A stretch of DNA of 64,000 nt from Azospirillum sp. TSH64 (lineage in GTDB: Bacteria; Pseudomonadota; Alphaproteobacteria; Azospirillales; Azospirillaceae): NCBI RefSeq assembly GCF_003116035.1, contig NZ_LGQW01000015.1, positions 263,017 to 327,016 on the forward strand, given 5' to 3'. The notes under the pieces were generated by a model. That model made no database searches. It saw only the letters and a list, made by a program, of their open reading frames with translations, and was not told where the DNA came from. Below are positions 32,432 to 41,169 of the stretch, piece after piece (positions within the stretch are counted from its first letter, which is position 1; each line of letters begins with the position of its first letter). The position numbers were made by a program, and so were the translations under genes.

Positions 32432-32890
32432 ATGGCAGCCGACAGGGACGATCCGCTTCTGCTTTCCAATCAGGCGTGCTTCGCGCTCTATTCCGCCAAT
32501 CTGGCGATGAGCCGCGTCTATCGCCCGCTGCTGGAGCAGCTTGGCCTGACCTATCCGCAGTATCTGATCATGCTGCTGCTGTGGGAGGAGGACGGCCAGT
32601 CGATGAAGCTGCTCGGCGAGCGGCTTGGGCTGGACAGCGGCACGCTGACCCCTCTGCTGAAGCGGATGGAAGGGCAGGGCCTGCTGACCCGCAGCCGCGA
32701 TCCGCAGGACGAGCGGCTGGTCCGCATCGGCCTGACCGCCGAAGGGGCGGCCTTGCGGACGCAGGCCGAATGCCTGCCGACCCGAATCGCCGCCGCCGCC
32801 GGCTGCTCCGCCGCGGAGCTGATGTCGCTCCGCGATGCGCTGCTGCGGCTGCGCGACGATTTGAACCGGGCGGCCGATCAGGACAGATAG
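32432..32890 (+). CDS. ohrR: OhrR, MarR-family peroxide-sensing repressor
   Basis: Represses ohr until its reactive Cys is oxidised by organic hydroperoxides. 152 residues. Cys16 in SNQACFALY is the position of the sensing Cys of OhrR. Cys114 and Cys125 near the C-terminus could form the second half of a disulphide, as in two-Cys OhrR proteins. The winged helix is clear (SMKLLGERLGLDSGTLTPLLKRMEGQGLLTRSRDPQDERLVRI). It lies downstream of ohr on the same strand. Confidence 0.92.
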   Translation: MAADRDDPLLLSNQACFALYSANLAMSRVYRPLLEQLGLTYPQYLIMLLLWEEDGQSMKLLGERLGLDSGTLTPLLKRMEGQGLLTRSRDPQDERLVRIGLTAEGAALRTQAECLPTRIAAAAGCSAAELMSLRDALLRLRDDLNRAADQDR

Positions 32891-32962
32891 GATTGGGACT
32901 GGAAATCGTCGGCGGGAGAGCCTTTTCTATCCAGCCGCTTTTCCGATCCAAAGGGTCCGCCC

Positions 32963-33565
32963 GTGAGTTCCGAACCGACTGACGACCGCCTCCGCCTTCG
33001 CTCCGCCGATGCCGACGACGCACCGGATCTGGCACGGCTGATCGACATCGCCGGCGGTGGCGTCTACGAATTCCTGCTCGACGGGCTGATGCCGGGGATG
33101 ACCGCGGCGGAGATGCTGGTGCCCGGCCTGGCCGGGCGCAGCGGGTCGCTGTCGCATCGCCAGAGCGGTGTCGCCGAACTGAATGGGCAGGTGATCGGCA
33201 TCGCCCATGGCTATCCCACCGACTGGATCCGGACGGAGGATTACAGCGGCCTGCCGCCCGACCGCGTCGCCCATATGGGCGAATTCGCCGAAACGCTGGA
33301 CTGGGGCAGCTATTTCCTGTCCGCCCTGGCTGTCGATCCCGCGCACCGGCGCCACGGCATCGCCGGCCGGCTGCTCGGCTGGTTCTACGAGCGGGCGCGG
33401 ACCGGCGGCTTCGACCGGATCACCCTGCATGTCTGGGCCGACAACGAGCCGGCCCGCCGTCTCTATGTCGGCGAGGGGTTCGAGGAGATCGGCAGCGCCG
33501 CCATCCCCTGGCACCCCCGGCTGCCGCACCAGGGCGGCAGCATCCTGATGCGGCGCTATCTTTGA
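32963..33565 (+). CDS. GNAT family N-acetyltransferase
   Basis: Transfers acetyl from acetyl-CoA to an unidentified amine. 200 residues from a GTG start at 32963 behind AAGGGTCC. The acetyl-CoA binding motif A is LSALAVDPAHRRHGIAGRLL, followed by a segment with DRITLHVWADNEPARRLYVGEGFEEIG (motif B). The C-terminal end overlaps the convergent hydrolase gene by 10 nt. The substrate cannot be deduced. It is possibly in one transcript with ohrR, 72 nt upstream. Confidence 0.88.
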   Translation: MSSEPTDDRLRLRSADADDAPDLARLIDIAGGGVYEFLLDGLMPGMTAAEMLVPGLAGRSGSLSHRQSGVAELNGQVIGIAHGYPTDWIRTEDYSGLPPDRVAHMGEFAETLDWGSYFLSALAVDPAHRRHGIAGRLLGWFYERARTGGFDRITLHVWADNEPARRLYVGEGFEEIGSAAIPWHPRLPHQGGSILMRRYL

Positions 33566-34536
33566 GCGGCGATCCGCGGAGCCGTCTTCCCGGCTGACAG
33601 CTCACCGATCCGGCGCACGACTTGGTCCGGGTCGGCATAATGGACCATGTGGCCGGAGTCGGGCACCCAATGCAGCGTGCTGTCGGGCAGCACATGATGC
33701 AGCCGGCCGCTCTGCTCCTCCTGCTCGACCACGCGGTCGTGATGGCCGGCGAAGATCGCCACCGGGACGGTCACGTCGGCATAGCGGTGCTGCAGGCGGT
33801 CGGCGGCCGGCGCCATGGTCACGCCATCCTGGGCGTTGGCGCGCATCTGGCCCGGCCGGATGGTCAGGGCGGCGGGGAAGCTCTCGGTCAGATGCTCAGG
33901 CACCGGACGGGGTGAGAACAGCGTCTTCAGCAGCCCCGGCATCATCGCCATCGAAACCGGCGGCGACAGGGTGTGGCGCAGCAGGTCGCCCAGCACCGGC
34001 GTCGCCAGCGGCGCCACCAGAGCCGCATCGGCCCGCTTGGTCGGGAAATAATAGCCGGCCATCAGCACCAGCCCCTTCACCGCTTGCGGATGGTCCAGGG
34101 CCAGGGCCAGCGCCACCAGCGTGGCATAGGAATGGCCGACCACCACGGCGTTCCCGATCCCCAGCGAGTCGAAGGCCCGGGCCAGCAGGTCGGCCTGATC
34201 CTCCGGCGTCCAGGCGCGATCGCGCGGGCGGTCGCTGTGGCCCATGCCGGGCCGGTCGAAGGCGATCACCCGGTGGGTCCGGGCCAGACGCTGGAACAGC
34301 CCGCTCGCCAGCGAATCGCCGAGTGCGGAGACGTTGCCGTGCAGCAGCACGACCGGCGGACCTTCGCCGGCCTCCATGTAATGCAGCCGGACGCCATCGA
34401 CGGTCAGGAAGCGGCCTTCGGGCGGATAGCGCCGTTCGGCCGCGCGGGCGGCAAGCGTGTTGGCGACGGCCAATCCGCCCAGGGTCAGCGCGGTGAGGCC
34501 CAGGGTCTTGAGCAGGGTGGAGCGGCGGTCGGTCAT
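33556..34536 (-). CDS. Alpha/beta hydrolase, membrane-anchored or secreted
   Basis: 326 residues from the ATG at 34536. An N-terminal hydrophobic segment (LLKTLGLTALTLGGLAVANTLAA) suggests export or anchoring. HGNVSALGDS forms the oxyanion region and Ser136 in GHSYA is the nucleophile. An Asp near FAGHHDRVV and the His in DSGHMVHY complete the triad. It resembles haloalkane dehalogenase/epoxide hydrolase-like folds, but the substrate is unknown. A longer frame up to 34674 runs through an inverted repeat and is not used. Confidence 0.85.
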   Translation of the reverse strand: MTDRRSTLLKTLGLTALTLGGLAVANTLAARAAERRYPPEGRFLTVDGVRLHYMEAGEGPPVVLLHGNVSALGDSLASGLFQRLARTHRVIAFDRPGMGHSDRPRDRAWTPEDQADLLARAFDSLGIGNAVVVGHSYATLVALALALDHPQAVKGLVLMAGYYFPTKRADAALVAPLATPVLGDLLRHTLSPPVSMAMMPGLLKTLFSPRPVPEHLTESFPAALTIRPGQMRANAQDGVTMAPAADRLQHRYADVTVPVAIFAGHHDRVVEQEEQSGRLHHVLPDSTLHWVPDSGHMVHYADPDQVVRRIGELSAGKTAPRIAAQR

Positions 34537-34624
34537 CGGCGGCGTCCTCTCAGGGCTGCTGCGGTGCAACATCGTGAGAGGACAACCGGCGGGCGGGAGA
34601 AGGGTTCCTGGGGAAGCCGGGCCT

Positions 34625-34663
34625 CCACTTCGGTCCTCTCCCATCCAGGGAGGACCGAAGTGG
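34625..34663. terminator. Perfect 14-bp inverted repeat downstream of prmB
   Basis: CCACTTCGGTCCTC (34625-34638) pairs exactly with GAGGACCGAAGTGG (34650-34663) across an 11-nt loop. It lies 24 nt beyond the prmB stop and about 90 nt upstream of the hydrolase start. There is no clear T-run on the minus strand, so termination is plausible but not certain. Confidence 0.5.
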
Positions 34664-34686
34664 GGCAATCGCACCTTACCTTCGGC

Positions 34687-35619
34687 TCACTTGCCGGCCT
34701 TCAGCTGGTCCCGCGTCAGCCAGAACACCTCGCCGAAGCTGTTGGCGGTCTGCAGCCACAGGAAGTCCAAGTGGGGATAGTCCGCCTCCAGGATCTCGCG
34801 GCCGGTGCCGAACTCGCAGAGCAGGCCGCCTTCCGGCGTCAGGTGCTTGGGCGCTTCCTTCAGGATGCGGCGGACGATGTCCAGCCCGTCGTCGCCGCCA
34901 GCCAGCGCCAGTGCCGGCTCGGCCCGGAACTCCGGCGGCAGGGCGTCCATTGACTCGGCGTCGACATAGGGCGGGTTGGTGATGATGACGTCGTATTTCC
35001 GCGTCTTCAGCGGGGCGAACAGGTCGCCCTGATGCAGGGTGATGCGGTCCCCGAACCCGCTGTCGGCGACGTTGCGCTTGGCCACCTCCAGCGCATCGGG
35101 CGACAGGTCCACCGCGTCGACCTGGGCCTCCGGGAAGATGCGGGCGGCCAGGATGGCGAGGCAGCCGGAGCCGGTGCACAGATCCAGCACCCGCTCGACC
35201 GAGGTCGGGTCCTCAACCAGCGTGAAGTCGTCGCCGCCGAACATGTCGGAGAACAGCAGCTCGCCGATGTAGGAGCGCGGGACGATCACCCGCTCGTCCA
35301 CATAGAAGGGGATGCCCTGGATATAGGCCTTGTTCAGCAGATAGGGCGCCGGCTTGCGGGTGTCGATGCGGGCATGGAGGATGCCGGCCACCGCCTCGCG
35401 CTCCGCCGCGGTCAGCCGGGAATCCAGATAGGGGTCGAGCTGGTCGACCGGCAGGTGCAGCGACTCCAGCACCAGGAACACCGCCTCGTCGAAGGCCGTG
35501 GTGGTGCCGTGGCCGTAATCCAGCTCGGCCTCGTTGAAGCGGCTGACGCCGTAGCGCAGGAAATCGCGGATGGTCGACAGCTCGGCGGCGGCGGTTGCTG
35601 CGGTGTGCTTGCTGGTCAC
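34687..35619 (-). CDS. prmB: PrmB, ribosomal protein L3 glutamine N5-methyltransferase
   Basis: Methylates a conserved Gln of ribosomal protein uL3. 310 residues, the family length. The N-terminal helical domain (LSTIRDFLRYGVSRFNEAEL, DYGHGTTTAFDEAVFLVLE) is typical of PrmB rather than PrmC. The AdoMet motif DLCTGSGC is at 146-153 and the catalytic NPPYVD at 215-220. It is encoded next to, and 58 nt downstream of, the arsC-like gene on the same strand. Confidence 0.93.
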   Translation of the reverse strand: MTSKHTAATAAAELSTIRDFLRYGVSRFNEAELDYGHGTTTAFDEAVFLVLESLHLPVDQLDPYLDSRLTAAEREAVAGILHARIDTRKPAPYLLNKAYIQGIPFYVDERVIVPRSYIGELLFSDMFGGDDFTLVEDPTSVERVLDLCTGSGCLAILAARIFPEAQVDAVDLSPDALEVAKRNVADSGFGDRITLHQGDLFAPLKTRKYDVIITNPPYVDAESMDALPPEFRAEPALALAGGDDGLDIVRRILKEAPKHLTPEGGLLCEFGTGREILEADYPHLDFLWLQTANSFGEVFWLTRDQLKAGK

Positions 35620-35677
35620 GGGCGGCTGGCTCCGGGGAAGGGGCGGGAGTGGGGGGAGCAGAGCGGATCGGAAACGG

Positions 35678-36019
35678 TCAGAGCAGGTCCAGCACCGACT
35701 CCGGCGGGCGGCCGATGCGGGCTCGGTCGCCCTTCACCACGATGGGGCGTTCGATGGCCGCCGGATTGGCGGACAGGGCGGCGACCAGCGCCTCGCCGTC
35801 GAGGTCCTTCGCGATGCCGGCCTCCGCCGCCTCCTTGGCGCGGGTGATGTCGCGCGGACCCTTGCCCAGCTTGGCGAGGAGGACCGACAGCTCCGCCGCG
35901 TCCGGCGGGGTCTTCAGATACTCGATCACCGTCGGCTCGACGCCGCGGGAGCGCAGAAGCTCCAGCGTCTCGCGCGATTTGCTGCAACGCGGGTTGTGAT
36001 AGATCGTCACGTCGCTCAT
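35678..36019 (-). CDS. arsC: ArsC-family reductase (glutaredoxin-type arsenate reductase-like)
   Basis: 113 residues with a thioredoxin-like fold. Cys12 in HNPRCSKSRETL is the catalytic Cys of glutathione/glutaredoxin-coupled ArsC. The C-terminal RPIVVKGDRARIGRPPESV contains the conserved Arg-Pro and GRPPE features that bind oxyanions in ArsC. No arsB, acr3 or arsR gene is visible nearby, so it may be a housekeeping homologue (YffB/ArsC-like) rather than part of an arsenic operon. Divergent from serA. Confidence 0.85.
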   Translation of the reverse strand: MSDVTIYHNPRCSKSRETLELLRSRGVEPTVIEYLKTPPDAAELSVLLAKLGKGPRDITRAKEAAEAGIAKDLDGEALVAALSANPAAIERPIVVKGDRARIGRPPESVLDLL

Positions 36020-36243
36020 GACAGGCTTTCCAAGTTTGAAGAGCGGTCAGACTGATACACCCAACCCGCGCTGCGCGCCAATCCGGCATGCGGAAACGGA
36101 CGCCGCGGCGCAACATCCGTCAGGTGACAAGGGCTGCCTTTGGTATTATTTTGCGCGCTCGCTTTTCCGAAAGGCCCTGCGCGCCGTATCCCGGTGGGCT
36201 GGCCTTGCGGGACAGAACCGATGCCCAGATACGGAAGCCGGCC

Positions 36244-37488
36244 GTGACCAAGCTCTCGCTCTCCAAGGACAAGATCAACATCCTTCTGCTGGAAGGTGTC
36301 CACGACAACGCCATCGACGAGCTGGCCCGCGGCGGTTATGCCTCCGTCGAGCGGCTGCCGCGCGCGCTGGACGAGTCCGAGCTGCTGGAACGCATCGGCT
36401 CGGTCCATATCCTTGGCATCCGCTCGCGCACGCACCTGACCGCCAAGGTTTTCGAGGCGGCGAGCAAGCTGATCACCGTCGGCTGCTTCTGCATCGGCAC
36501 CAACCAGGTCGACCTGAAGGCGGCGCGCCGCCACGGCGTCCCGGTGTTCAACGCCCCCTATTCCAACACCCGCTCGGTGGCGGAGCTGGTGATCGGCGAG
36601 ATCATCATGCTGATGCGCGGCATCTTCGAGAAGTCGCAGCTGGTCCATGGCGGCGGCTGGATGAAGTCGGCCAAGGACAGCTACGAGATCCGCGGCAAGA
36701 CGCTGGGCATCGTCGGCTACGGCCACATTGGCACCCAGGTGTCGATCCTGGCCGAAGCGATGGGCATGCAGGTCCGCTTCTACGACACCGTGCGCAAGCT
36801 GGCGCTCGGCAATGCGCGGGCCTGCGACTCGCTGGAGGAACTGCTGTCGGTCTCCGACGTGGTGACCCTGCATGTGCCGGACACCCCGCAGACCCGCGAC
36901 ATGATCGGCGAGCGTGAGCTGGCCGCCATGAAGAAGGGCAGCCACCTGATCAACGCCGCCCGCGGGCAGGTGGTGGAGATCGAGGCGCTGGCCGCCGCGA
37001 TGAACTCCGGCCACATCCTGGGTGCCGCCATCGACGTCTTCCCGGTCGAGCCCGGCTCCGACAAGGAAGAGTTCCAGAGCGCGCTGCGCGGCATCAAGAC
37101 CGCCATCCTCACCCCGCACATTGGCGGCTCGACGATGGAGGCCCAGGCCAACATCGGCACCGAGGTGGCGCAGAAGCTGCTGGAATATTCGGACAACGGC
37201 TCCACCGTCGGCGCGGTCAACTTCCCGCAGGTGGCGCTTCCGGTGCAGGCCGGCTGCACCCGCTTCCTGCACGTCCACGAGAACCGTCCGGGTATGCTGC
37301 GTAAGGTGAACGAGGTGTTCTCCGGCCGCGACCTGAACATCGCCGCCCAGTATCTCCAGACCGATCCGGAGCTGGGCTATGTTGTGGTCGACGTCAACGG
37401 CGACGTCGAAGAACTGGAGGTCGTCAACGACCTGCGCGCCATCGAAGGCACCCTGAAGGCGCGCTTCCTGTTCCCCTCCAAGCATTGA
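36244..37488 (+). CDS. serA: D-3-phosphoglycerate dehydrogenase
   Basis: First step of serine biosynthesis, oxidising 3-phosphoglycerate with NAD. The chosen GTG at 36244 (MTKLSLSKDKINILLLEGVH) gives 414 residues, matching the E. coli enzyme (410). An upstream ATG at 36088 adds a non-conserved 52-residue extension. The substrate domain shows GIRSRTHLT and GCFCIGTNQVDL, the NAD domain GIVGYGHIGTQ, and the catalytic His is in LTPHIGGST. A C-terminal ACT domain (FLHVHENRPGMLRKVNEVF onward) suggests serine feedback control. Confidence 0.96.
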   Translation: MTKLSLSKDKINILLLEGVHDNAIDELARGGYASVERLPRALDESELLERIGSVHILGIRSRTHLTAKVFEAASKLITVGCFCIGTNQVDLKAARRHGVPVFNAPYSNTRSVAELVIGEIIMLMRGIFEKSQLVHGGGWMKSAKDSYEIRGKTLGIVGYGHIGTQVSILAEAMGMQVRFYDTVRKLALGNARACDSLEELLSVSDVVTLHVPDTPQTRDMIGERELAAMKKGSHLINAARGQVVEIEALAAAMNSGHILGAAIDVFPVEPGSDKEEFQSALRGIKTAILTPHIGGSTMEAQANIGTEVAQKLLEYSDNGSTVGAVNFPQVALPVQAGCTRFLHVHENRPGMLRKVNEVFSGRDLNIAAQYLQTDPELGYVVVDVNGDVEELEVVNDLRAIEGTLKARFLFPSKH

Positions 37489-37500
37489 GGGCAGCATCGG

Positions 37501-37532
37501 GGGCCGCCGCCGGAGACCTGCGGTGGCGGCCC
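37501..37532 (+). terminator. GC-rich hairpin after serA
   Basis: GGGCCGCCGCCG (37501-37512) pairs with CGGTGGCGGCCC (37521-37532), with one G-T pair and an 8-nt loop. It is followed by TTCGCTAT, so the T-run is poor. It lies 12 nt after the serA stop. Confidence 0.6.
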
Positions 37533-37544
37533 TTCGCTATCTCC

Positions 37545-37574
37545 TGCCGCCAAATCTCTTGCCACCAAATCTCT
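37545..37574. repeat. Two 15-bp tandem repeats
   Basis: TGCCGCCAAATCTCT (37545-37559) is followed directly by TGCCACCAAATCTCT (37560-37574), with one difference. Non-coding, between serA and the secreted protein gene. Other 15-bp tandem units occur at 53686 and 56183. Confidence 0.8.
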
Positions 37575-37608
37575 TGTAGGGGAACGGTTTCCCGGTAACA
37601 GTGCCGGG

Positions 37609-38331
37609 ATGACCGTTCGCCTCCTGTTCCTTGCCGTTCCGGCACTCCTGCTGTCCGTGTCGCCGGCCGCGGCGCAGTCGAACGGCTGCACCGGATTTCC
37701 GCCGACCACGCTGGACCTCGACACCGTGCTGGCGCCGATCCAGCGCGACGATGCGCTGTCGATCACCCAGCTCACCCGCCTGCCGGGACGCACGCCGGGT
37801 CCGGTCAGCACCGCCGACAGCCATGTGCTGGGGCTGACCCAGGCGCGGTACGGCGAGCAGTCGCAGGTGTCGGCCCTGTTCAAGACGATGGGCGACGGCA
37901 CCTATTGCGCCTCTGCCAGCAAGCTTGCCATCAGCTTCGGCTTCCAGCAGCGCATCGTCCATGTCGCCCGGGAAATCCCCGCCGGCTCCTGCCTGCATGG
38001 CGAGGTGCTTGCCCACGAGATGCGCCATGTCGCGGTGGACGAGGCCCTGCTTCAGGAAATGATGCCGCAGATCCGCAGCCGGCTGGATCAGGTGATCGCG
38101 GAAATGGCGCCGGTGCGCTCGCGCAGCCAGTCGCAGGCGATGGCGGCGATCCGCCGCCCGCTCGAATCGGCGATGCGGCGGATCATGCAGGAGTTCGGCC
38201 GCGAGCGCGACCGCCGGCAGGCCCAGGTCGATACGGTCGAGGAGTATGAGCGGGTCAGCCGTGTCTGCAATGGCGAAGCCCGCAATTACCTGCCGAAACC
38301 CGCCAAGCGGCGGACCGTCCGCCAGGGCTGA
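37609..38331 (+). CDS. Secreted hypothetical protein with HExxH motif
   Basis: 240 residues with a clear signal peptide (MTVRLLFLAVPALLLSVSPAAA, cleavage near residue 22). HEMRH at 136-140 is a zinc-metallopeptidase-type HExxH in a helical context (GEVLAHEMRHVAVDEALLQEM). A long charged helical region follows and may form a coiled coil. A third zinc ligand is not obvious, though Glu145 in VDEALL might serve. The Cys residues (Cys27, Cys100, Cys128) could form disulphides in the periplasm. Not a known named family; it may be a periplasmic peptidase. Confidence 0.75.
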   Translation: MTVRLLFLAVPALLLSVSPAAAQSNGCTGFPPTTLDLDTVLAPIQRDDALSITQLTRLPGRTPGPVSTADSHVLGLTQARYGEQSQVSALFKTMGDGTYCASASKLAISFGFQQRIVHVAREIPAGSCLHGEVLAHEMRHVAVDEALLQEMMPQIRSRLDQVIAEMAPVRSRSQSQAMAAIRRPLESAMRRIMQEFGRERDRRQAQVDTVEEYERVSRVCNGEARNYLPKPAKRRTVRQG

Positions 38332-38340
38332 GAAGGACGG

Positions 38341-38685
38341 TCAGCGCTTGCGCCGCCGCCTGTCGGTGGCATGGCCGTCGTTGAATTCCGGCGGCTTGCG
38401 GCGGACCCAGCGGATGAAGGCGGCGAGGTCGGGATGGCCGCGCAGGGCGTCGATCTCGTGATACTGGTCGCGCAGCTGCTGTTCGGTCAGCACCGCATGG
38501 ATTTTCGCATGGCAGATGCGGTGCATCGTCACCGTCTCGCGCCCGCCATAGGTGCGGGGGATCAGGTGGTGTTCGTTCAGGCTGCCGCCCGGCACCATCG
38601 GCCGGCCGCAGAGCGGGCAGGCGGGGCCATCCGGCTCGGCAGCTGGCCGGGCCATGTGGGAAAACGGATGATCGGGAAGACGCAT
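38341..38685 (-). CDS. HNH endonuclease-type protein
   Basis: 114 residues from the ATG at 38685. CPLCGRPM provides a zinc-binding Cys pair. EHHLIPRTYGG followed by HRICHAKIHAVL gives the His-Asn/His-His metal and catalytic positions of the HNH fold (a third and fourth ligand come from ICHAKIH). Stand-alone chromosomal HNH proteins of this length are common in alphaproteobacteria and their target is usually unknown. It converges on the upstream secreted-protein gene with a 9-nt gap. Confidence 0.82.
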   Translation of the reverse strand: MRLPDHPFSHMARPAAEPDGPACPLCGRPMVPGGSLNEHHLIPRTYGGRETVTMHRICHAKIHAVLTEQQLRDQYHEIDALRGHPDLAAFIRWVRRKPPEFNDGHATDRRRRKR

Positions 38686-38771
38686 ATCTGTTGGAACCGC
38701 TGATCGCTGACCATGTTGGCAATCTAGGAGAGGCCATAAATGATATGGTCCGCAACCTCCAGGAGGCCACT

Positions 38772-39014
38772 GTGAACGATCCCAAATCACAGCCTCGCGA
38801 CCAGAAGCATGACGGCGAAAAGGCCGCAACCAGCCAAACCGCCGCCGACCAGACTGCCGCCGGCCAGACTGCCGATTGCACCCAGTACGGCCAGGCCGCC
38901 GGATCGCCCGGCGGACGTGGCGGCACAAGCTGCTATGGTGGCATCCAGCGGGTACAGCCGCGCACGGCGACCGCCGCGACGCTGGCTCCCGACAAGGACC
39001 GTAATGCCAAATAG
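38772..39014 (+). CDS. Small Gln/Ala/Thr-rich hypothetical protein, 80 aa
   Basis: GTG start at 38772, five bases after a perfect AGGAGG. The stop codon is just before a strong terminator, which supports a real transcript. The sequence is hydrophilic and low in complexity, with a repeated QTAAxQTA pattern around residues 25-40. No signal peptide or domain is visible. An overlapping minus-strand frame (38787-39053) looks membrane-like but has no good start signal and spans the terminator, so it was not preferred. Confidence 0.5.
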   Translation: MNDPKSQPRDQKHDGEKAATSQTAADQTAAGQTADCTQYGQAAGSPGGRGGTSCYGGIQRVQPRTATAATLAPDKDRNAK

Positions 39015-39015
39015 G

Positions 39016-39050
39016 AAAAGGGGGAGCCGCGCGAACGGCTCCCCCCTTTT
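39016..39050. terminator. Strong bidirectional terminator
   Basis: AAAAGGGGGAGCCG (39016-39029) pairs with CGGCTCCCCCCTTTT (39036-39050), allowing one bulged C, with a 6-nt loop. The flanking A-run and T-run let it act for both the small plus-strand gene and carA on the minus strand. Confidence 0.9.
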
Positions 39051-39073
39051 CATGACCTGCCGGCGGTATGGCG

Positions 39074-40246
39074 TCAGGCCGCCTTCTTCTCGGCGATCAG
39101 CTGGACGAAGCGGTCGAACAGATAGTGGCTGTCCTGCGGGCCGGGCGAGGCTTCCGGGTGGTACTGCACCGAGAAGACCGGCTTGCCCTTCAGGCGGATG
39201 CCTTCGTTGGTGCCGTCGAACAGGCTGACATGGGTGACCTCGGCGTCGGCCGGCAGCGTCTCCGGCACCACGACGAAGCCGTGGTTCTGGCTGGTGATCT
39301 CCACCCGGCCGCTCGCCAGATCCTTCACCGGATGGTTGGCGCCGCGGTGGCCCTGCTGCATCTTGGTGGTCTTGGCGCCCAGCGCCAGCGACAGCATCTG
39401 GTGGCCGAGGCAGATGCCGAACATCGGCACGCCGGTGTCGAGCAGGCCCTTGATGGTCGGCACGGCATATTCACCGGTGGCGGCGGGGTCGCCGGGGCCG
39501 TTGGACAGGAAGACGCCATCCGGCTGGTGGCGCATCACGTCCTCGACCGAGGCGGTCGACGGCACCACCGTCACCTTGCAGCCGGCGGCGGCGAGGCAGC
39601 GCAGGATGTTGCGCTTGGCGCCGTAATCGATGGCGACGACATGGTACTGCGGCTTGTCCAGCGTGGCATAGCCGCCGCCGATGGTCCAACCGGCCTCGGT
39701 CCAGTCGTAGGTCTGGCGGCAGGACACGTCCTTGGCCAGGTCCATGCCCTCCAGGCCCGGCCAGCCCTTGGCCTTGGCGACCAGCGCCTCGATGTCGAAC
39801 TTGCCGTCCGGCGCATGGGCGACGACCCCGTTGGGCGCGCCCAGGTCGCGGATGCGGCGGGTCAGGCGGCGGGTGTCGATGCCGGTCAGGCCGACGAGGC
39901 CATAGCTCTTCAGCCAGTCGTCGAGGTGGCGGGTGGCACGCCAGTTCGACGGGTCGGTGATGTCGGCGCGCAGGATCAGGCCGCGGGCGGCCGGCGTGAT
40001 CGTCTCGATGTCCTCAAGGTTGGCGCCGGTGTTGCCGATGTGCGGGAAGGTGAAGGTGATGATCTGGCCGGCATAGCTGGGATCGGTCAGGATTTCCTGA
40101 TAGCCGGTCATCGAGGTGTTGAAGCACACCTCGCCCACCGAATCCCCCGTGGCGCCGATGCCTCGGCCGCGGAACACGGTGCCGTCGGCCAGGACCAGGA
40201 CGCCGGTGTGAACCGCATTGTCGGAGGGGGGAGTGGCGAGAGTCAT
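39074..40246 (-). CDS. carA: Carbamoyl-phosphate synthase small subunit
   Basis: Glutamine amidotransferase subunit feeding ammonia to CarB for arginine and pyrimidine synthesis. 390 residues from the ATG at 40246 (E. coli has 382). The N-terminal CPSase_sm_chain domain has GEVCFNTSMTGYQEILTDPSYAGQ. The C-terminal class I GATase has nucleophile Cys in FGICLGHQ and His/Glu in YHPEASPGPQDS. carB is not adjacent in the window. It is divergent from yqeY across 367 nt. Confidence 0.96.
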   Translation of the reverse strand: MTLATPPSDNAVHTGVLVLADGTVFRGRGIGATGDSVGEVCFNTSMTGYQEILTDPSYAGQIITFTFPHIGNTGANLEDIETITPAARGLILRADITDPSNWRATRHLDDWLKSYGLVGLTGIDTRRLTRRIRDLGAPNGVVAHAPDGKFDIEALVAKAKGWPGLEGMDLAKDVSCRQTYDWTEAGWTIGGGYATLDKPQYHVVAIDYGAKRNILRCLAAAGCKVTVVPSTASVEDVMRHQPDGVFLSNGPGDPAATGEYAVPTIKGLLDTGVPMFGICLGHQMLSLALGAKTTKMQQGHRGANHPVKDLASGRVEITSQNHGFVVVPETLPADAEVTHVSLFDGTNEGIRLKGKPVFSVQYHPEASPGPQDSHYLFDRFVQLIAEKKAA

Positions 40247-40613
40247 TCCTGTGAACCTTCCCAAAAACCGCGGCCGGCGACGGATCGGGTGATCGGCGGA
40301 ACGGCGACGGCCTAGCGTCCCGCCGGGCGCGCACACGTAGCCGCTCGCACCCCGCCTCCGCCGGGATCGGACGGTTTAAGTGGGATCGAGTGGGCTGATC
40401 GGATGGGCCGGACATCCTATATGACGATTGGACGCAGGATTTCCAGCAATAGCTTTGCAAGGCGGCCCTGATCCGCGGACAAAGTCGGCGGTCCGGGGGG
40501 CGGTCATTTCCCGTCCGGGGCTTTTGCCATGGAAATCGGCAGCCATTTTGGGAATAGTCGGCTGTCCGGCCGGGGCCTTTCCTCCCGGCCCGACGAACCA
40601 AGGAACCTGGGAC
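40247..40613. other. Divergent intergenic region between carA and yqeY
   Basis: 367 nt with no credible gene. It must contain the promoters of both divergent genes, but no convincing -35/-10 pair, riboswitch or leader-peptide hairpin was recognised by eye. The stretch at 40540-40600 has inverted GGCCGGGGCC/GGCCCG elements that could form a leader hairpin for yqeY. Confidence 0.5.
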
Positions 40614-41078
40614 ATGACGCTGCGCACGCAGTTCAACGACAGCCTGAAGGATGCGATGCGCGCGAAGGACACGCGCACTGTGTCCGCCATCCGCATGATC
40701 CTCGCCGGTCTCAAGGACCGCGACATCGAAGCCCGGGGGCGCGGCGTGACCGACGGCATCGACGATGCCGGCATCCTGTCGATGCTTCAGGGCATGGTGA
40801 AGCAGCGCAACGAATCGGCGAGCATGTACGAGCAGGGCGGGCGTCCCGAACTGGCCCAGCAGGAGCGCGAGGAGATCGCGGTCATCGAGCGCTACCTGCC
40901 CAAGCAGATGGGCGAGGAGGAGGTCGCCGCCGCCATCGACGCCATCGTGACCGAGCTGGGTGCCGCCAGCATCAAGGACATGGGCAAGGTGATGGCCGAG
41001 CTGAAGGCCCGCCACGCCGGCCAGATGGATTTCGCCAAGGCCGGCGGTCTGGTGAAGGCGCGGCTGTCCGGCAAGTAA
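40614..41078 (+). CDS. GatB/YqeY domain protein
   Basis: 154 residues from the ATG at 40614 behind AAGGAACC. The sequence (LRTQFNDSLKDAMRAKDTRTVSAIRMILAGLKDRDIEARG, ERYLPKQMGEEEVAAAIDAIV) is the YqeY family, related to the tail domain of the GatB amidotransferase subunit that contacts tRNA. Its own function is not settled. It commonly lies between carA and dnaG in alphaproteobacteria, as here. Confidence 0.93.
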   Translation: MTLRTQFNDSLKDAMRAKDTRTVSAIRMILAGLKDRDIEARGRGVTDGIDDAGILSMLQGMVKQRNESASMYEQGGRPELAQQEREEIAVIERYLPKQMGEEEVAAAIDAIVTELGAASIKDMGKVMAELKARHAGQMDFAKAGGLVKARLSGK

Positions 41079-41169
41079 GGCCGGGCGGACGGGGCGCTGG
41101 CCGCCGAGGGGGAACCCGAGGCCAGGCTTGCGCCCCAGGGTGGCGTGCAGCAGTCGGGAGGACGGTGGA

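Noticed and set aside
34625..34663. Inverted repeat considered as a mobile-element end
   Set aside because: Only one copy, no transposase or target duplication nearby. A transcription hairpin is a simpler reading.
38787..39053. Minus-strand membrane-like frame opposite the small Gln-rich gene
   Set aside because: It has no ribosome-binding site and would span a strong terminator. The plus-strand frame has AGGAGG and stops just before the terminator.
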